From contig NZ_QUZU01000026.1 in the NCBI RefSeq assembly GCF_004682055.1, positions 1 to 64,000 on the forward strand: a DNA stretch of 64,000 bases, given 5' to 3'. Origin of the DNA: Pseudomonas kairouanensis. GTDB taxonomy: Bacteria; Pseudomonadota; Gammaproteobacteria; Pseudomonadales; Pseudomonadaceae. The position numbers and the translations under genes are program-made. This document shows positions 1-8,066 of the stretch, one piece after another; positions within the stretch are counted from its first letter, which is position 1; every line of letters starts with the position of its first letter. The notes under the pieces are model-generated. The model did not search any database. It was not told the origin of the DNA and was given only the letters and a program-made list of their open reading frames with translations.

Positions 1-62
1 CCCACAGGAAAACCGGCAAGCCCAAAGCGATACAAAAATATTAATGACACGTTATTTTGTGT

Positions 63-91
63 TTGATAAATATTTCTGTATCACTTATAAA
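63..91 (+). promoter_or_regulatory. Predicted sigma-70 promoter of the paa operon
   Basis: A -35 hexamer TTGATA (63-68) and a -10 hexamer TATAAA (86-91) are separated by exactly 17 bases, close to the sigma-70 consensus. They lie 43 bases upstream of the paaA start codon, in an AT-rich stretch that contrasts with the GC-rich genes. The whole paaABCDE-symporter-paaZ run is tightly packed behind it, so this probably drives the operon. The transcription start is inferred. Confidence 0.65.
64..83. promoter_or_regulatory. Candidate operator overlapping the paa promoter
   Basis: An inverted repeat TGATA (64-68) / TATCA (79-83) sits inside the -35 element and spacer of the predicted paaA promoter, where a bound repressor would block RNA polymerase. 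Phenylacetate operons are usually controlled by a repressor released by phenylacetyl-CoA (PaaX, or TetR-type PaaR). No such regulator gene is visible in the window, so the identity of the binding protein is inference. Confidence 0.4.
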
Positions 92-133
92 GTTCTCCAT
101 GCCTTTAAACAGATTCACGGCGGGAGACTCACC

Positions 134-1123
134 ATGTACGCACAGCTTGTAGAAACCGGAGTGAAGCGCATCAAGGACCTGTCGGAGATGTCCGAGCAGG
201 AGCGCCACTTCCAGGAAAAGATCGATGCCGAAATCAAGATCGAAGCCAAGAACTGGATGCCCGACGCCTACCGTCAGACCCTGATCCGGCAGATTTCCCA
301 GCACGCCCACTCCGAGATCGTCGGCATGCTGCCCGAGGGCAACTGGGTGACCCGCGCACCGACCCTCAAGCGCAAGCTGCAACTGATGGCCAAGATCCAG
401 GACGAAGCCGGCCACGGCCTGTACCTGTACAGCGCAATGGAAACCCTGGGCGCCGACCGCGATGAAGAAATCGCCAAGCTGCACAGCGGCAAGGCCAAGT
501 ATTCGAGCATCTTCAATTACCCGACCCTGAACTGGGCCGACATGGGCGCCGTGGGCTGGCTGGTGGATGGTGCTGCGATCGTCAATCAGGTGGTGCTGCA
601 ACGCACCTCCTACGGCCCCTACTCCCGGGCCATGGTGCGTATCTGCAAGGAAGAGAGCTTTCACCAGCGCCAGGGCTACGAGATTTTGCTGACCATGATG
701 CGTCACGGCACCCAGGCGCAAAAAGACATGGTGCAGGACGCGATCAACCGCCTGTGGTGGCCGTCGCTGATGATGTTCGGCCCCAGCGACGAACACTCGC
801 CCAACAGCGCGCAGTCCATGGCCTGGAAGATCAAGCGCCAGAGCAATGACGAGCTGCGCCAGCGCTTTATCGACCAAACCATCCCGCAACTGGAACTGCT
901 GGGCTGCACCTGCCCCGACCCGGACTTGAAGTGGAACGCCGAACGCGGCCACTACGACTTCGGCGAGATCCAATGGAACGAGTTCTACGAAGTGCTCAAG
1001 GGTAACGGCCCGTGCAACCAGGAACGCGTGGCCACCCGCCGTAAAGCCATTGAAGACGGGGCCTGGGTGCGCGAAGCCGCCGTGGCCCACGCCCGTAAAA
1101 AACACAATAAGAACGCTGCCTGA
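134..1123 (+). CDS. paaA: 1,2-phenylacetyl-CoA epoxidase, catalytic subunit PaaA
   Basis: This is the catalytic di-iron subunit of the soluble multicomponent epoxidase that converts phenylacetyl-CoA to its ring-1,2-epoxide using O2. The 329-residue protein has the family length and a ferritin-like fold signature. Iron-ligand motifs are visible as EAGH (E91, H94) and KEESFH (E173/E174, H177). The ATG at 134 is chosen because the conserved N-terminus starts there; an in-frame extension to 44 would run through the promoter. It is the first gene of a tight operon, 15 bases before paaB. Older Pseudomonas literature uses other letters for the same gene. Confidence 0.96.
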   Translation: MYAQLVETGVKRIKDLSEMSEQERHFQEKIDAEIKIEAKNWMPDAYRQTLIRQISQHAHSEIVGMLPEGNWVTRAPTLKRKLQLMAKIQDEAGHGLYLYSAMETLGADRDEEIAKLHSGKAKYSSIFNYPTLNWADMGAVGWLVDGAAIVNQVVLQRTSYGPYSRAMVRICKEESFHQRQGYEILLTMMRHGTQAQKDMVQDAINRLWWPSLMMFGPSDEHSPNSAQSMAWKIKRQSNDELRQRFIDQTIPQLELLGCTCPDPDLKWNAERGHYDFGEIQWNEFYEVLKGNGPCNQERVATRRKAIEDGAWVREAAVAHARKKHNKNAA

Positions 1124-1138
1124 TCCGGAGTTGCCGCT

Positions 1139-1420
1139 ATGTCTGAATGGACCCTTTTTGAAGTCTTCGTGCGCAGCAAGCACGGCCTGAACCACAAACA
1201 CGTGGGCAGCGTGCATGCCGCCGACACCACCATGGCCATCGAGAACGCCCGCGAGCTGTACACCCGTCGCAGCGAAGGGGTAAGCCTGTGGGTAGTGCCC
1301 TCGGCCTTGATCACCGCCTCGTCGCCGGATGAAAAAGACCCGCTGTTCGACCCTTCCGACGACAAGGTCTACCGCCACGCCAGCTTCTACGAGTTGCCGG
1401 CCGAAGTCGGGCACATGTGA
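1139..1420 (+). CDS. paaB: 1,2-phenylacetyl-CoA epoxidase subunit PaaB
   Basis: The 93-residue protein matches the small PaaB subunit in length and in its start (MSEWTLFEVFVRSKHG). PaaB is thought to bridge PaaAC heterodimers or link the reductase to the oxygenase rather than carry metal. It lies 15 bases after paaA, and paaC begins 8 bases after its stop. A ribosome site (CGGAG) precedes the ATG. No anomalies are seen. Confidence 0.95.
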   Translation: MSEWTLFEVFVRSKHGLNHKHVGSVHAADTTMAIENARELYTRRSEGVSLWVVPSALITASSPDEKDPLFDPSDDKVYRHASFYELPAEVGHM

Positions 1421-1428
1421 GGTCGACC

Positions 1429-2190
1429 ATGAACACTAAAACCGATCTGATCGAATACCTGCTGCGCCTGGGCGACAGCGCCCTGATCCAGGGCCAGCGC
1501 CTGTGCCAGTGGTGCGGCCACGCGCCGGCGCTGGAAGAAGAACTGGCGCTGATGAACGTCGGCCTTGACCTGGTGGGCCAGGCCCGCAACTGGCTGGACT
1601 ACGCCGCCGAACTGCTGGACGACGGCCGCGACGCCGACGACCTGGCCTTCCGCCGCGATGAGCGCGCCTACCGCAACCTGCTGCTGGTGGAACAACCCAA
1701 CGGCGACTATGCGGTGACCCTCCTCAAGCAGTTCCTGTACGACGCCTGGCACTTGCCGGTGTTGACAGGCCTGAGCCAGTCCAGCGACGAACGCATCGCC
1801 GGGATCGCCGCCAAGGCCGTCAAGGAAGTCACCTATCACCTGCGCCGCTCCGGCGAATGGGTGGAACGTTTAGGCGACGGCACCGAGCAAAGCCATGCAC
1901 GCATGCTCGCTGCAATCCCCGAGGTGTGGCGCTTCACCGTCGAACTCACCAGCGCCGACGACAGCGAACAGCGCCTGTGCTCCGCCGGCATCACCCCGGA
2001 CACCGCGCAAGTCGCCGCCGCCTGGCAGAACAGCGTGGGCGCTATTTTCGCCAGCGCCACCCTGCCCGTGCCGCCCGCGCCGAGCTACTTCTACCTGAAT
2101 GCCCGGCGCGGCCTGCACACCGAGCACCTGGGCATTCTGTTGGCCGAGATGCAGTTTTTGCCCCGAGCGTACCCCGATGCGACCTGGTGA
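1429..2190 (+). CDS. paaC: 1,2-phenylacetyl-CoA epoxidase structural subunit PaaC
   Basis: PaaC is the non-catalytic ferritin-like partner that forms the stable heterodimer with PaaA. The 253-residue length is normal for the family. An in-frame GTG at 1417 exists, but the ATG at 1429 is preferred because GAGG at 1419-1422 is correctly spaced before it. The 3' end overlaps the start of paaD by 14 bases, which suggests translational coupling inside the epoxidase operon. Confidence 0.94.
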   Translation: MNTKTDLIEYLLRLGDSALIQGQRLCQWCGHAPALEEELALMNVGLDLVGQARNWLDYAAELLDDGRDADDLAFRRDERAYRNLLLVEQPNGDYAVTLLKQFLYDAWHLPVLTGLSQSSDERIAGIAAKAVKEVTYHLRRSGEWVERLGDGTEQSHARMLAAIPEVWRFTVELTSADDSEQRLCSAGITPDTAQVAAAWQNSVGAIFASATLPVPPAPSYFYLNARRGLHTEHLGILLAEMQFLPRAYPDATW

Positions 2191-2701
2191 GCTGATCGCC
2201 AGCGACCGCCCGGCGCAGCCCACCGAGCTGGCCGCCGCCTGGGCCACCCTGGCCCAGGTGATGGACCCGGAAGTGCCGGTGGTCAGCGTGGTCGACCTGG
2301 GCATCGTGCGCGACCTCGACTGGCAGGCGGGCCACCTGCATGTGGTGGTCACCCCCACCTACTCCGGTTGCCCGGCCACCGAAGTGATCGAGAGCGATAT
2401 CCGCGATGCGCTGGAGCAGGCCGGTTTTCGCGCACCGCACCTGGAGCGCAAATTGACCCCGGCCTGGTCCACCGACTGGATCACCGAAGGTGGCCGCGAA
2501 CGCCTGCGCGCCTACGGCATCGCACCGCCCCAAGGCAGCGCTAGCAAACGCAGCCTGCTGGGCGAAAGCCCGGTGGTGGTATGCCCGCAGTGTGCAAGCA
2601 CGCACACCGACGTGCTCAGCGAGTTCGGCTCCACCGCCTGCAAGGCGCTGTACCGCTGCCGTGAGTGCCTGGAACCGTTCGACTATTTCAAGTGCATCTG
2701 A
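2177..2701 (+). CDS. paaD: Phenylacetyl-CoA epoxidase assembly protein PaaD
   Basis: The N-terminal half is a MIP18/DUF59 domain with the family signature MDPEVPVVSVVDLG. The C-terminus carries a cysteine-rich zinc-ribbon-like end (CPQC, then CRECLEPFDYFKC). In the paa pathway PaaD is needed for active epoxidase, probably for iron-sulfur or di-iron maturation. The ATG at 2177, inside the end of paaC, gives 174 residues, the usual size; upstream in-frame codons would read through paaC in another frame. Only 33 bases separate it from paaE. Confidence 0.93.
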   Translation: MRPGELIASDRPAQPTELAAAWATLAQVMDPEVPVVSVVDLGIVRDLDWQAGHLHVVVTPTYSGCPATEVIESDIRDALEQAGFRAPHLERKLTPAWSTDWITEGGRERLRAYGIAPPQGSASKRSLLGESPVVVCPQCASTHTDVLSEFGSTACKALYRCRECLEPFDYFKCI

Positions 2702-2734
2702 GGGGCCCCGGGCCGACTCGGAGGGAGAATAACA

Positions 2735-3811
2735 ATGAGCAAATTTCATAGCCTGGTGATCAAGGACGTACGCAGCGAAACCCGTGACGCGGTGTCCATC
2801 GCCTTCGAGATCCCCCAGCACCTGCAAGACAGCTTCCACTTCACCCAGGGCCAGCACCTGGTGATGCGCACCCAGTTGGATGGCGAAGAAGTGCGCCGCT
2901 CCTATTCGATCTGCACCGGCGTGAATGACGGCGAACTGCGCATCGCCATCAAGCGTGTGGCCGGTGGGCGTTTTTCCGCGTTTGCCAATGAACAGCTCAA
3001 GGCCGGGCACAGCCTGGAGGTGATGCCGCCCGCCGGGCATTTCCATGTGGACCTGGACCCTGCGCGCCACGGCAACTACCTGGCCGTGGCGGCTGGCAGC
3101 GGCATCACGCCGATCCTGTCGATCATCAAGACCACCCTGCAAACCGAGCCCCACAGCCGCGTGACGCTGCTGTACGGCAACCGCTCCAGCTCCGGCGCAC
3201 TGTTTCGCGAGCAGCTTGAAGACCTGAAAAACCGCTATTTGCAGCGCCTGAACCTGATCTTTCTGTTCAGCCGCGAACAGCAGGACGTGGACCTCTACAA
3301 CGGCCGCATCAACGCCGACAAATGCGAGCAACTGTTCTCCCGCTGGCTGGACGTCAAAACCCTCGACGCCGCGTTTATCTGCGGCCCTCAGGAAATGACC
3401 GAAACCGTGCGCGACAGCCTCAAGGCCCGCGGCATGCAGGCTGAACGCATCCACTTCGAACTGTTCGCCGCCGCCGGTAGCCAGCAAAAACGTGAAGCCC
3501 GCGAAGCCGCCCGCGAGTTGGACGCCGCCGTCAGCCAGATCACTGTGATCAGCGACGGCCGAGCCCTGGCCTTCGACTTGCCGCGCAACAGCCAGAGCAT
3601 CCTCGATGCGGGCAACGCCCAGGGCGCCGAGCTGCCGTATTCGTGCAAGGCCGGCGTGTGCTCGACCTGCAAGTGCAAGGTCATCGAAGGCGAAGTGGAA
3701 ATGGACAGCAACCACGCCCTGGAAGACTACGAAGTGGCCGCCGGCTACGTGCTGTCGTGCCAGGCCTTCCCCATCAGCGACACGGTGGTACTGGACTTCG
3801 ACCAACTCTGA
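2735..3811 (+). CDS. paaE: 1,2-phenylacetyl-CoA epoxidase reductase PaaE
   Basis: This is the electron-transfer subunit, passing electrons from NAD(P)H through FAD and a [2Fe-2S] cluster to PaaA. The N-terminal ferredoxin-reductase part shows the FAD motif RSYS (residues 55-58) and a glycine-rich nucleotide-binding segment near residue 125. The C-terminal plant-type ferredoxin domain shows C304, C309 and C312, with a fourth Cys in the VLSCQAFP segment. Its 358 residues match the family. A good GGAGG ribosome site precedes the ATG. Confidence 0.95.
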   Translation: MSKFHSLVIKDVRSETRDAVSIAFEIPQHLQDSFHFTQGQHLVMRTQLDGEEVRRSYSICTGVNDGELRIAIKRVAGGRFSAFANEQLKAGHSLEVMPPAGHFHVDLDPARHGNYLAVAAGSGITPILSIIKTTLQTEPHSRVTLLYGNRSSSGALFREQLEDLKNRYLQRLNLIFLFSREQQDVDLYNGRINADKCEQLFSRWLDVKTLDAAFICGPQEMTETVRDSLKARGMQAERIHFELFAAAGSQQKREAREAARELDAAVSQITVISDGRALAFDLPRNSQSILDAGNAQGAELPYSCKAGVCSTCKCKVIEGEVEMDSNHALEDYEVAAGYVLSCQAFPISDTVVLDFDQL

Positions 3812-3856
3812 CGCGTACCGCCACACCCCAACACAACAATAAAAAGGACCACCGCC

Positions 3857-4165
3857 ATGACCCCCGACGCTATCGAACGTATCCACCGGCATCCCGACTT
3901 TATCCAGTTGGTACGGCGCAAACAGCGCCTGTACTGGTCGCTGTCGCTGATCATGTTGGTGGTGTATTTCGGCTTTGTGCTGTTGGTGGCGTTCGCCCCC
4001 GCCACCCTCGGGAAGTCCCTGAGCGGCGGCGTGACCACCGTGGGCATGCTGGTGGGTGTGGTGATTGTGTTGCTGGCGTTCGCATTGACCGGTTTTTACG
4101 TGCACCGCGCCAACCATGTGATCGACCCACTCAACGACAAGCTCAAGCAGGAGTGCGCCGCATGA
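3857..4165 (+). CDS. DUF485 family small membrane protein
   Basis: This is a 102-residue protein with two hydrophobic segments (about residues 26-48 and 62-84), typical of DUF485/YjcH proteins. These are encoded just before sodium:solute symporters of the ActP type and are presumed to assist them. The stop overlaps the next start by four bases (ATGA), so the two are probably translationally coupled. Its place inside the paa operon suggests a role in phenylacetate uptake. Confidence 0.85.
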   Translation: MTPDAIERIHRHPDFIQLVRRKQRLYWSLSLIMLVVYFGFVLLVAFAPATLGKSLSGGVTTVGMLVGVVIVLLAFALTGFYVHRANHVIDPLNDKLKQECAA

Positions 4166-5808
4166 GCCGGTTGATTGCGTGGTGCCTGCTGCCCCTGGCG
4201 TTGGCCACCGACCTGGCCGTTGCGGCCGAAGGCGTGGCGCGGCCACTGAACTGGAACGCCATCGGCATGTTCCTGGTGTTTGTGCTGTTCACCTTTGGCG
4301 TGACGCGCTGGGCGGCGCTGCGCACCCGTTCGGCGAGTGACTTCTACACCGCTGGCGGTGGTATGACGGGCTTTCAGAACGGCCTGGCGATTGCCGGCGA
4401 CATGATCTCGGCGGCGTCCTTCCTGGGCATCTCGGCGATGATGTTCCTCAATGGTTATGACGGCTTGCTGTATGCCTTGGGCGTATTGGCAGGCTGGCCG
4501 ATCATTTTGTTCCTGATCGCCGAGCGCCTGCGCAACCTGGGCAAGTACACCTTTGCCGACGTGGTGTCGTACCGCCTGGAGCAAACCCCGGTGCGCCTCA
4601 CCTCGGCCTTCGGCACCCTGACCGTGGCATTGATGTACCTGGTGGCGCAGATGGTCGGCGCGGGCAAGTTGATCGAGCTGCTGTTTGGCATCGACTACCT
4701 GTACGCGGTGATGCTGGTGGGCGTGCTGATGGTGTTCTACGTGACCTTTGGCGGCATGCTCGCGACCACCTGGGTGCAGATTATCAAGGCGGTGATGCTG
4801 CTGTTCGGTACCACCTTCATGGCCTTTATGGTGCTCAAGCATTTCGGTTTCAGCACCGAGGCGATGTTTGCCGGGGCCACTGCCGTGCATGCCAAGGGCA
4901 GCGCGATCATGGCGCCGGGTGGCTTGCTGTCCAACCCTATCGACGCGATTTCCCTGGGGGTGGGCATGATGTTCGGCACGGCCGGGCTGCCGCATATCCT
5001 GATGCGTTTCTTTACCGTCAGCGACGCCAAGGAAGCGCGCAAGAGCGTGTTCTACGCCACCGGTTTTATCGGCTACTTCTACCTGCTGCTGATCGTGGTC
5101 GGCTTTGGCGCCATTGTCATGGTGGGCACCGACCCGACCTTCCGCGACGCCAACGGCGCGATTATCGGCGGCGGCAACATGATCGCCGTGCACCTGGCGC
5201 AAGCGGTGGGCGGCAACCTGTTCCTCGGCTTTATTTCGGCAGTGGCGTTTGCCACGATCCTGGCGGTGGTGGCCGGGCTGGCGCTGTCTGGCGCGTCGGC
5301 GGTGTCCCACGACCTGTATGCCTGCGTGATGCGCAAAGGCCAGGCCACTGAACAGCAGGAGATCCGCGTATCGCGCATCGCCACGCTGTGCATCGGCGTG
5401 CTGGCGATCATCCTTGGCTTGTTGTTTGAGTCGCAGAACATTGCGTTCCTGTCCGGCCTGGTGCTGGCAATTGCCGCGTCGGTGAATTTCCCGGTGCTGT
5501 TCCTTTCGATGTACTGGAAGGGCCTGACCACCCGTGGCGCCGTGGCCGGCAGCCTGGCCGGGCTGGTCTCGGCGATTGTGCTGCTGGTGCTGAGCCCGGC
5601 GGTGTGGGTCAACGTGCTGCATCACGACAAGGCGTTGTTCCCGTATTCCAACCCGGCGTTGTTTTCCATGAGCCTGGCGTTTTTCAGCGCCTGGGTGTTT
5701 TCCGTCACCGACACCTCACCCCGTGCAGCGCTTGAACGTGGCCGCTACCTGGCGCAGTTCATCCGCTCCATGACCGGCATCGGCGCGGCGGGCGCCAGCA
5801 AACACTAA
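4162..5808 (+). CDS. paaL: Sodium:solute symporter, probable phenylacetate permease
   Basis: This 548-residue SSS-family transporter has an N-terminal signal-like segment (ending near VAAEG) followed by about 13 membrane helices. It resembles ActP acetate permeases, but its position between paaE and paaZ and the DUF485 partner indicate the phenylacetate permease called PaaL (or PhaJ) in Pseudomonas. The ATG overlaps the DUF485 stop. The substrate is inferred from context, and acetate or another short carboxylate is possible. Confidence 0.83.
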   Translation: MSRLIAWCLLPLALATDLAVAAEGVARPLNWNAIGMFLVFVLFTFGVTRWAALRTRSASDFYTAGGGMTGFQNGLAIAGDMISAASFLGISAMMFLNGYDGLLYALGVLAGWPIILFLIAERLRNLGKYTFADVVSYRLEQTPVRLTSAFGTLTVALMYLVAQMVGAGKLIELLFGIDYLYAVMLVGVLMVFYVTFGGMLATTWVQIIKAVMLLFGTTFMAFMVLKHFGFSTEAMFAGATAVHAKGSAIMAPGGLLSNPIDAISLGVGMMFGTAGLPHILMRFFTVSDAKEARKSVFYATGFIGYFYLLLIVVGFGAIVMVGTDPTFRDANGAIIGGGNMIAVHLAQAVGGNLFLGFISAVAFATILAVVAGLALSGASAVSHDLYACVMRKGQATEQQEIRVSRIATLCIGVLAIILGLLFESQNIAFLSGLVLAIAASVNFPVLFLSMYWKGLTTRGAVAGSLAGLVSAIVLLVLSPAVWVNVLHHDKALFPYSNPALFSMSLAFFSAWVFSVTDTSPRAALERGRYLAQFIRSMTGIGAAGASKH

Positions 5809-5838
5809 TCCCTTTTTTTCTACCCTGGAGGAACCGTG

Positions 5839-7893
5839 ATGTCTCACGCCCCTACCCTGCAAAGTTTTATCGCCGGTCGCTGGATCGGCCAACACGGTGC
5901 CCAAGTGCTGCGCAGCGCCATCGACGGCCACGAGCTGGCCCGTACTCATGAGGAGCGCCCGGACTTCGCCGAAGCCGTCGCCCATGGCCGCAGCCTGGGC
6001 GTCAGCGGCTTGATGGCGCTGGACTTCCAGCAACGGGCGCAACGCCTTAAGGCCTTGGCGCTGTACCTGAGCGAGCGCAAGGAGCAGCTCTACGCCCTCT
6101 CCCACCACAGCGGCGCCACCCGTGCCGACAGCTGGATCGATATCGAAGGCGGCAACAGCACCCTGTTCACCTACGCCAGCCTGGGCTCGCGGGAGTTGCC
6201 CTCGGGCAATATCGTCCATGAAGGCCCGGCGCTGCCATTGGGTAAAAAGGGCACCTTTGCCGGCACCCATATCCTGGTGCCACGGGGCGGCCTGGCGGTG
6301 CACATCAACGCGTTCAACTTCCCGATCTGGGGCATGTTGGAAAAGTTCGCGCCGAGCTTTTTGGCGGGCGTGCCGTGCATTGTCAAACCCGCCAGCGCCA
6401 CCAGCTACCTGACCGAAGCCGTGGTGCGCCTGATGGACGAGTCCGGCATCTTGCCAGCGGGCAGCCTGCAACTGGTGATCGGCAGCACCGGCGACCTGCT
6501 CGACCGCCTGCAAGGCCAGGACGTGGTGACCTTCACCGGCTCCGCCGATACCGCTGCCAAGCTGCGGGTGAACCCGAACCTGATCCGCAACTCGGTGCCG
6601 TTCAACGCCGAGGCCGACTCGCTGAACTGCGCAATCCTCGCCCCAGACGTCACGCCAGACGATGACGAGTTCGAGCTGTTCATCAAGGAAGTCGCCCGCG
6701 AAATGACCGTCAAGGCCGGGCAGAAATGCACCGCCATCCGCCGCGCCATTGTGCCGGCCAAACACATTGATGCCGTGGCCAGCCGCCTGCGTGAGCGCCT
6801 GGCCAAGGTGGTGGTCGGCGACCCGTCGGTGGAAGGCGTGCGCATGGGCCCATTGGCCTCCCACGATCAACAAAAGGATGTGGCTGAACGCCTGGAAGCC
6901 TTGCTGCACAGCAGCGACCTGCTGTTCGGCGCTCGCGACGGTTTTGAGCCGCGCGGTGAGAACGTCAGTCAGGGCGCATTCTTTGCCCCGACCCTGCTGC
7001 AATCCCGTGACCCACACGCCGAAGGCGGCGCCCACGATATCGAGGCGTTCGGCCCGGTCAGCACGCTGATGGCCTACCACGACCTCGACGAAGCCCTCGC
7101 CCTAGCCGCACGCGGCAAAGGCAGCCTGGTGGCGAGCCTGGTCACCAAAGACCCGCAGATCGCCGCCAAGGCCATCCCGGTAGCTGCGGCCTGGCACGGT
7201 CGCCTGCTGGTACTCGACCGCGAATCCGCCGCCGAATCCACTGGCCACGGCTCGCCCCTGCCCCAACTCAAGCACGGCGGCCCAGGCCGCGCTGGCGGCG
7301 GTGAGGAGCTGGGTGGCCTGCGCGCAGTGAAACACTACCTGCAACGCGCTGCGGTGCAAGGCTCGCCGAGCATGCTGGCAGCAGTGACCGGCGAATACGT
7401 ACGCGGCGCCAAGGTGATCGAAACCGAAGTGCACCCGTTCCGCCGCTTCTTCCAGGACCTGCAGATCGGCGAATCCCTGCTGACCCACCGCCGCACCGTC
7501 ACCGAGGCCGACCTGGTGAATTTCGGCTGTCTGTCGGGCGATCACTTCTACATGCACTTCGACGACATCGCGGCCAAGGAATCGCAGTTCGGCAAGCGCA
7601 TCGCCCATGGCTACTTCGTACTGTCCGCTGCGGCAGGCCTGTTCGTCTCCCCGGCCCCCGGCCCGGTACTGGCCAACTATGGCCTGGACACCCTGCGTTT
7701 TATCAACCCGGTAGGCATCGGCGACACCATCCAGGCGCGCCTGACCTGCAAGCGCAAGATCGACCAGGGCAAGGCGAGCCCGCAAGGCATACCGCAAGGG
7801 GTGGTGGCGTGGGATGTGGAGGTGACTAACCAGTTGGGGGAATTGGTGGCCAGTTATGACATTTTGACGTTGGTGGTGAAGCGGGAGGAATAA
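5839..7893 (+). CDS. paaZ: Bifunctional oxepin-CoA hydrolase / 3-oxo-5,6-dehydrosuberyl-CoA semialdehyde dehydrogenase
   Basis: PaaZ opens the oxepin-CoA ring with its C-terminal MaoC-like hydratase and oxidises the resulting aldehyde with its N-terminal NADP-dependent aldehyde dehydrogenase. Both parts look active. The ALDH domain (about residues 1-520) has the catalytic Cys at 297 (GQKCTAIR) and the glutamate segment near residue 256. The MaoC domain (about 540-684) has SGDHFYMHF with D568 and H573, the expected five-residue spacing. The ATG at 5839 lies 7 bases after GGAGG, so it is preferred over the GTG at 5836. It is the last gene of the visible operon. Confidence 0.95.
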   Translation: MSHAPTLQSFIAGRWIGQHGAQVLRSAIDGHELARTHEERPDFAEAVAHGRSLGVSGLMALDFQQRAQRLKALALYLSERKEQLYALSHHSGATRADSWIDIEGGNSTLFTYASLGSRELPSGNIVHEGPALPLGKKGTFAGTHILVPRGGLAVHINAFNFPIWGMLEKFAPSFLAGVPCIVKPASATSYLTEAVVRLMDESGILPAGSLQLVIGSTGDLLDRLQGQDVVTFTGSADTAAKLRVNPNLIRNSVPFNAEADSLNCAILAPDVTPDDDEFELFIKEVAREMTVKAGQKCTAIRRAIVPAKHIDAVASRLRERLAKVVVGDPSVEGVRMGPLASHDQQKDVAERLEALLHSSDLLFGARDGFEPRGENVSQGAFFAPTLLQSRDPHAEGGAHDIEAFGPVSTLMAYHDLDEALALAARGKGSLVASLVTKDPQIAAKAIPVAAAWHGRLLVLDRESAAESTGHGSPLPQLKHGGPGRAGGGEELGGLRAVKHYLQRAAVQGSPSMLAAVTGEYVRGAKVIETEVHPFRRFFQDLQIGESLLTHRRTVTEADLVNFGCLSGDHFYMHFDDIAAKESQFGKRIAHGYFVLSAAAGLFVSPAPGPVLANYGLDTLRFINPVGIGDTIQARLTCKRKIDQGKASPQGIPQGVVAWDVEVTNQLGELVASYDILTLVVKREE

Positions 7894-7895
7894 AG

Positions 7896-7946
7896 TTGTA
7901 GTGAGCGGGCTTGCCCCCCAGCGCGGGGCAAGCCCGCTCACTACAA
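7896..7946. repeat. Perfect 22-bp inverted repeat (REP-like hairpin) after paaZ
   Basis: Arms at 7896-7917 and 7925-7946 are exact reverse complements around a 7-base loop. The stem is very stable and starts two bases after the paaZ stop codon. It has no T-run, so it is not a classic intrinsic terminator. It resembles the short GC-rich palindromes scattered between Pseudomonas genes and may end or stabilise the paa transcript. Confidence 0.8.
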
Positions 7947-8066
7947 AGCCGTGCAGTGCAAGCATAGAAATACCCGCCTCCCCTCCCTATACTCAGCGGC
8001 TCACATCCCCTCAGAATCAACCCCCGCATGGAAGCCGTGCGGCCTGCCATCGCTCGGTGAGACGCC

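Noticed and set aside
41..1414. Long open frame on the minus strand opposite paaA and paaB
   Set aside because: It is a GC-rich shadow of well-identified paa genes, has no ribosome site and its product resembles no protein family.
2042..4246. 734-codon open frame on the minus strand across paaC-paaE
   Set aside because: The opposite strand holds five coupled, recognised genes; the reading is His/Gly/Ala-rich, typical of antisense frames in high-GC DNA.
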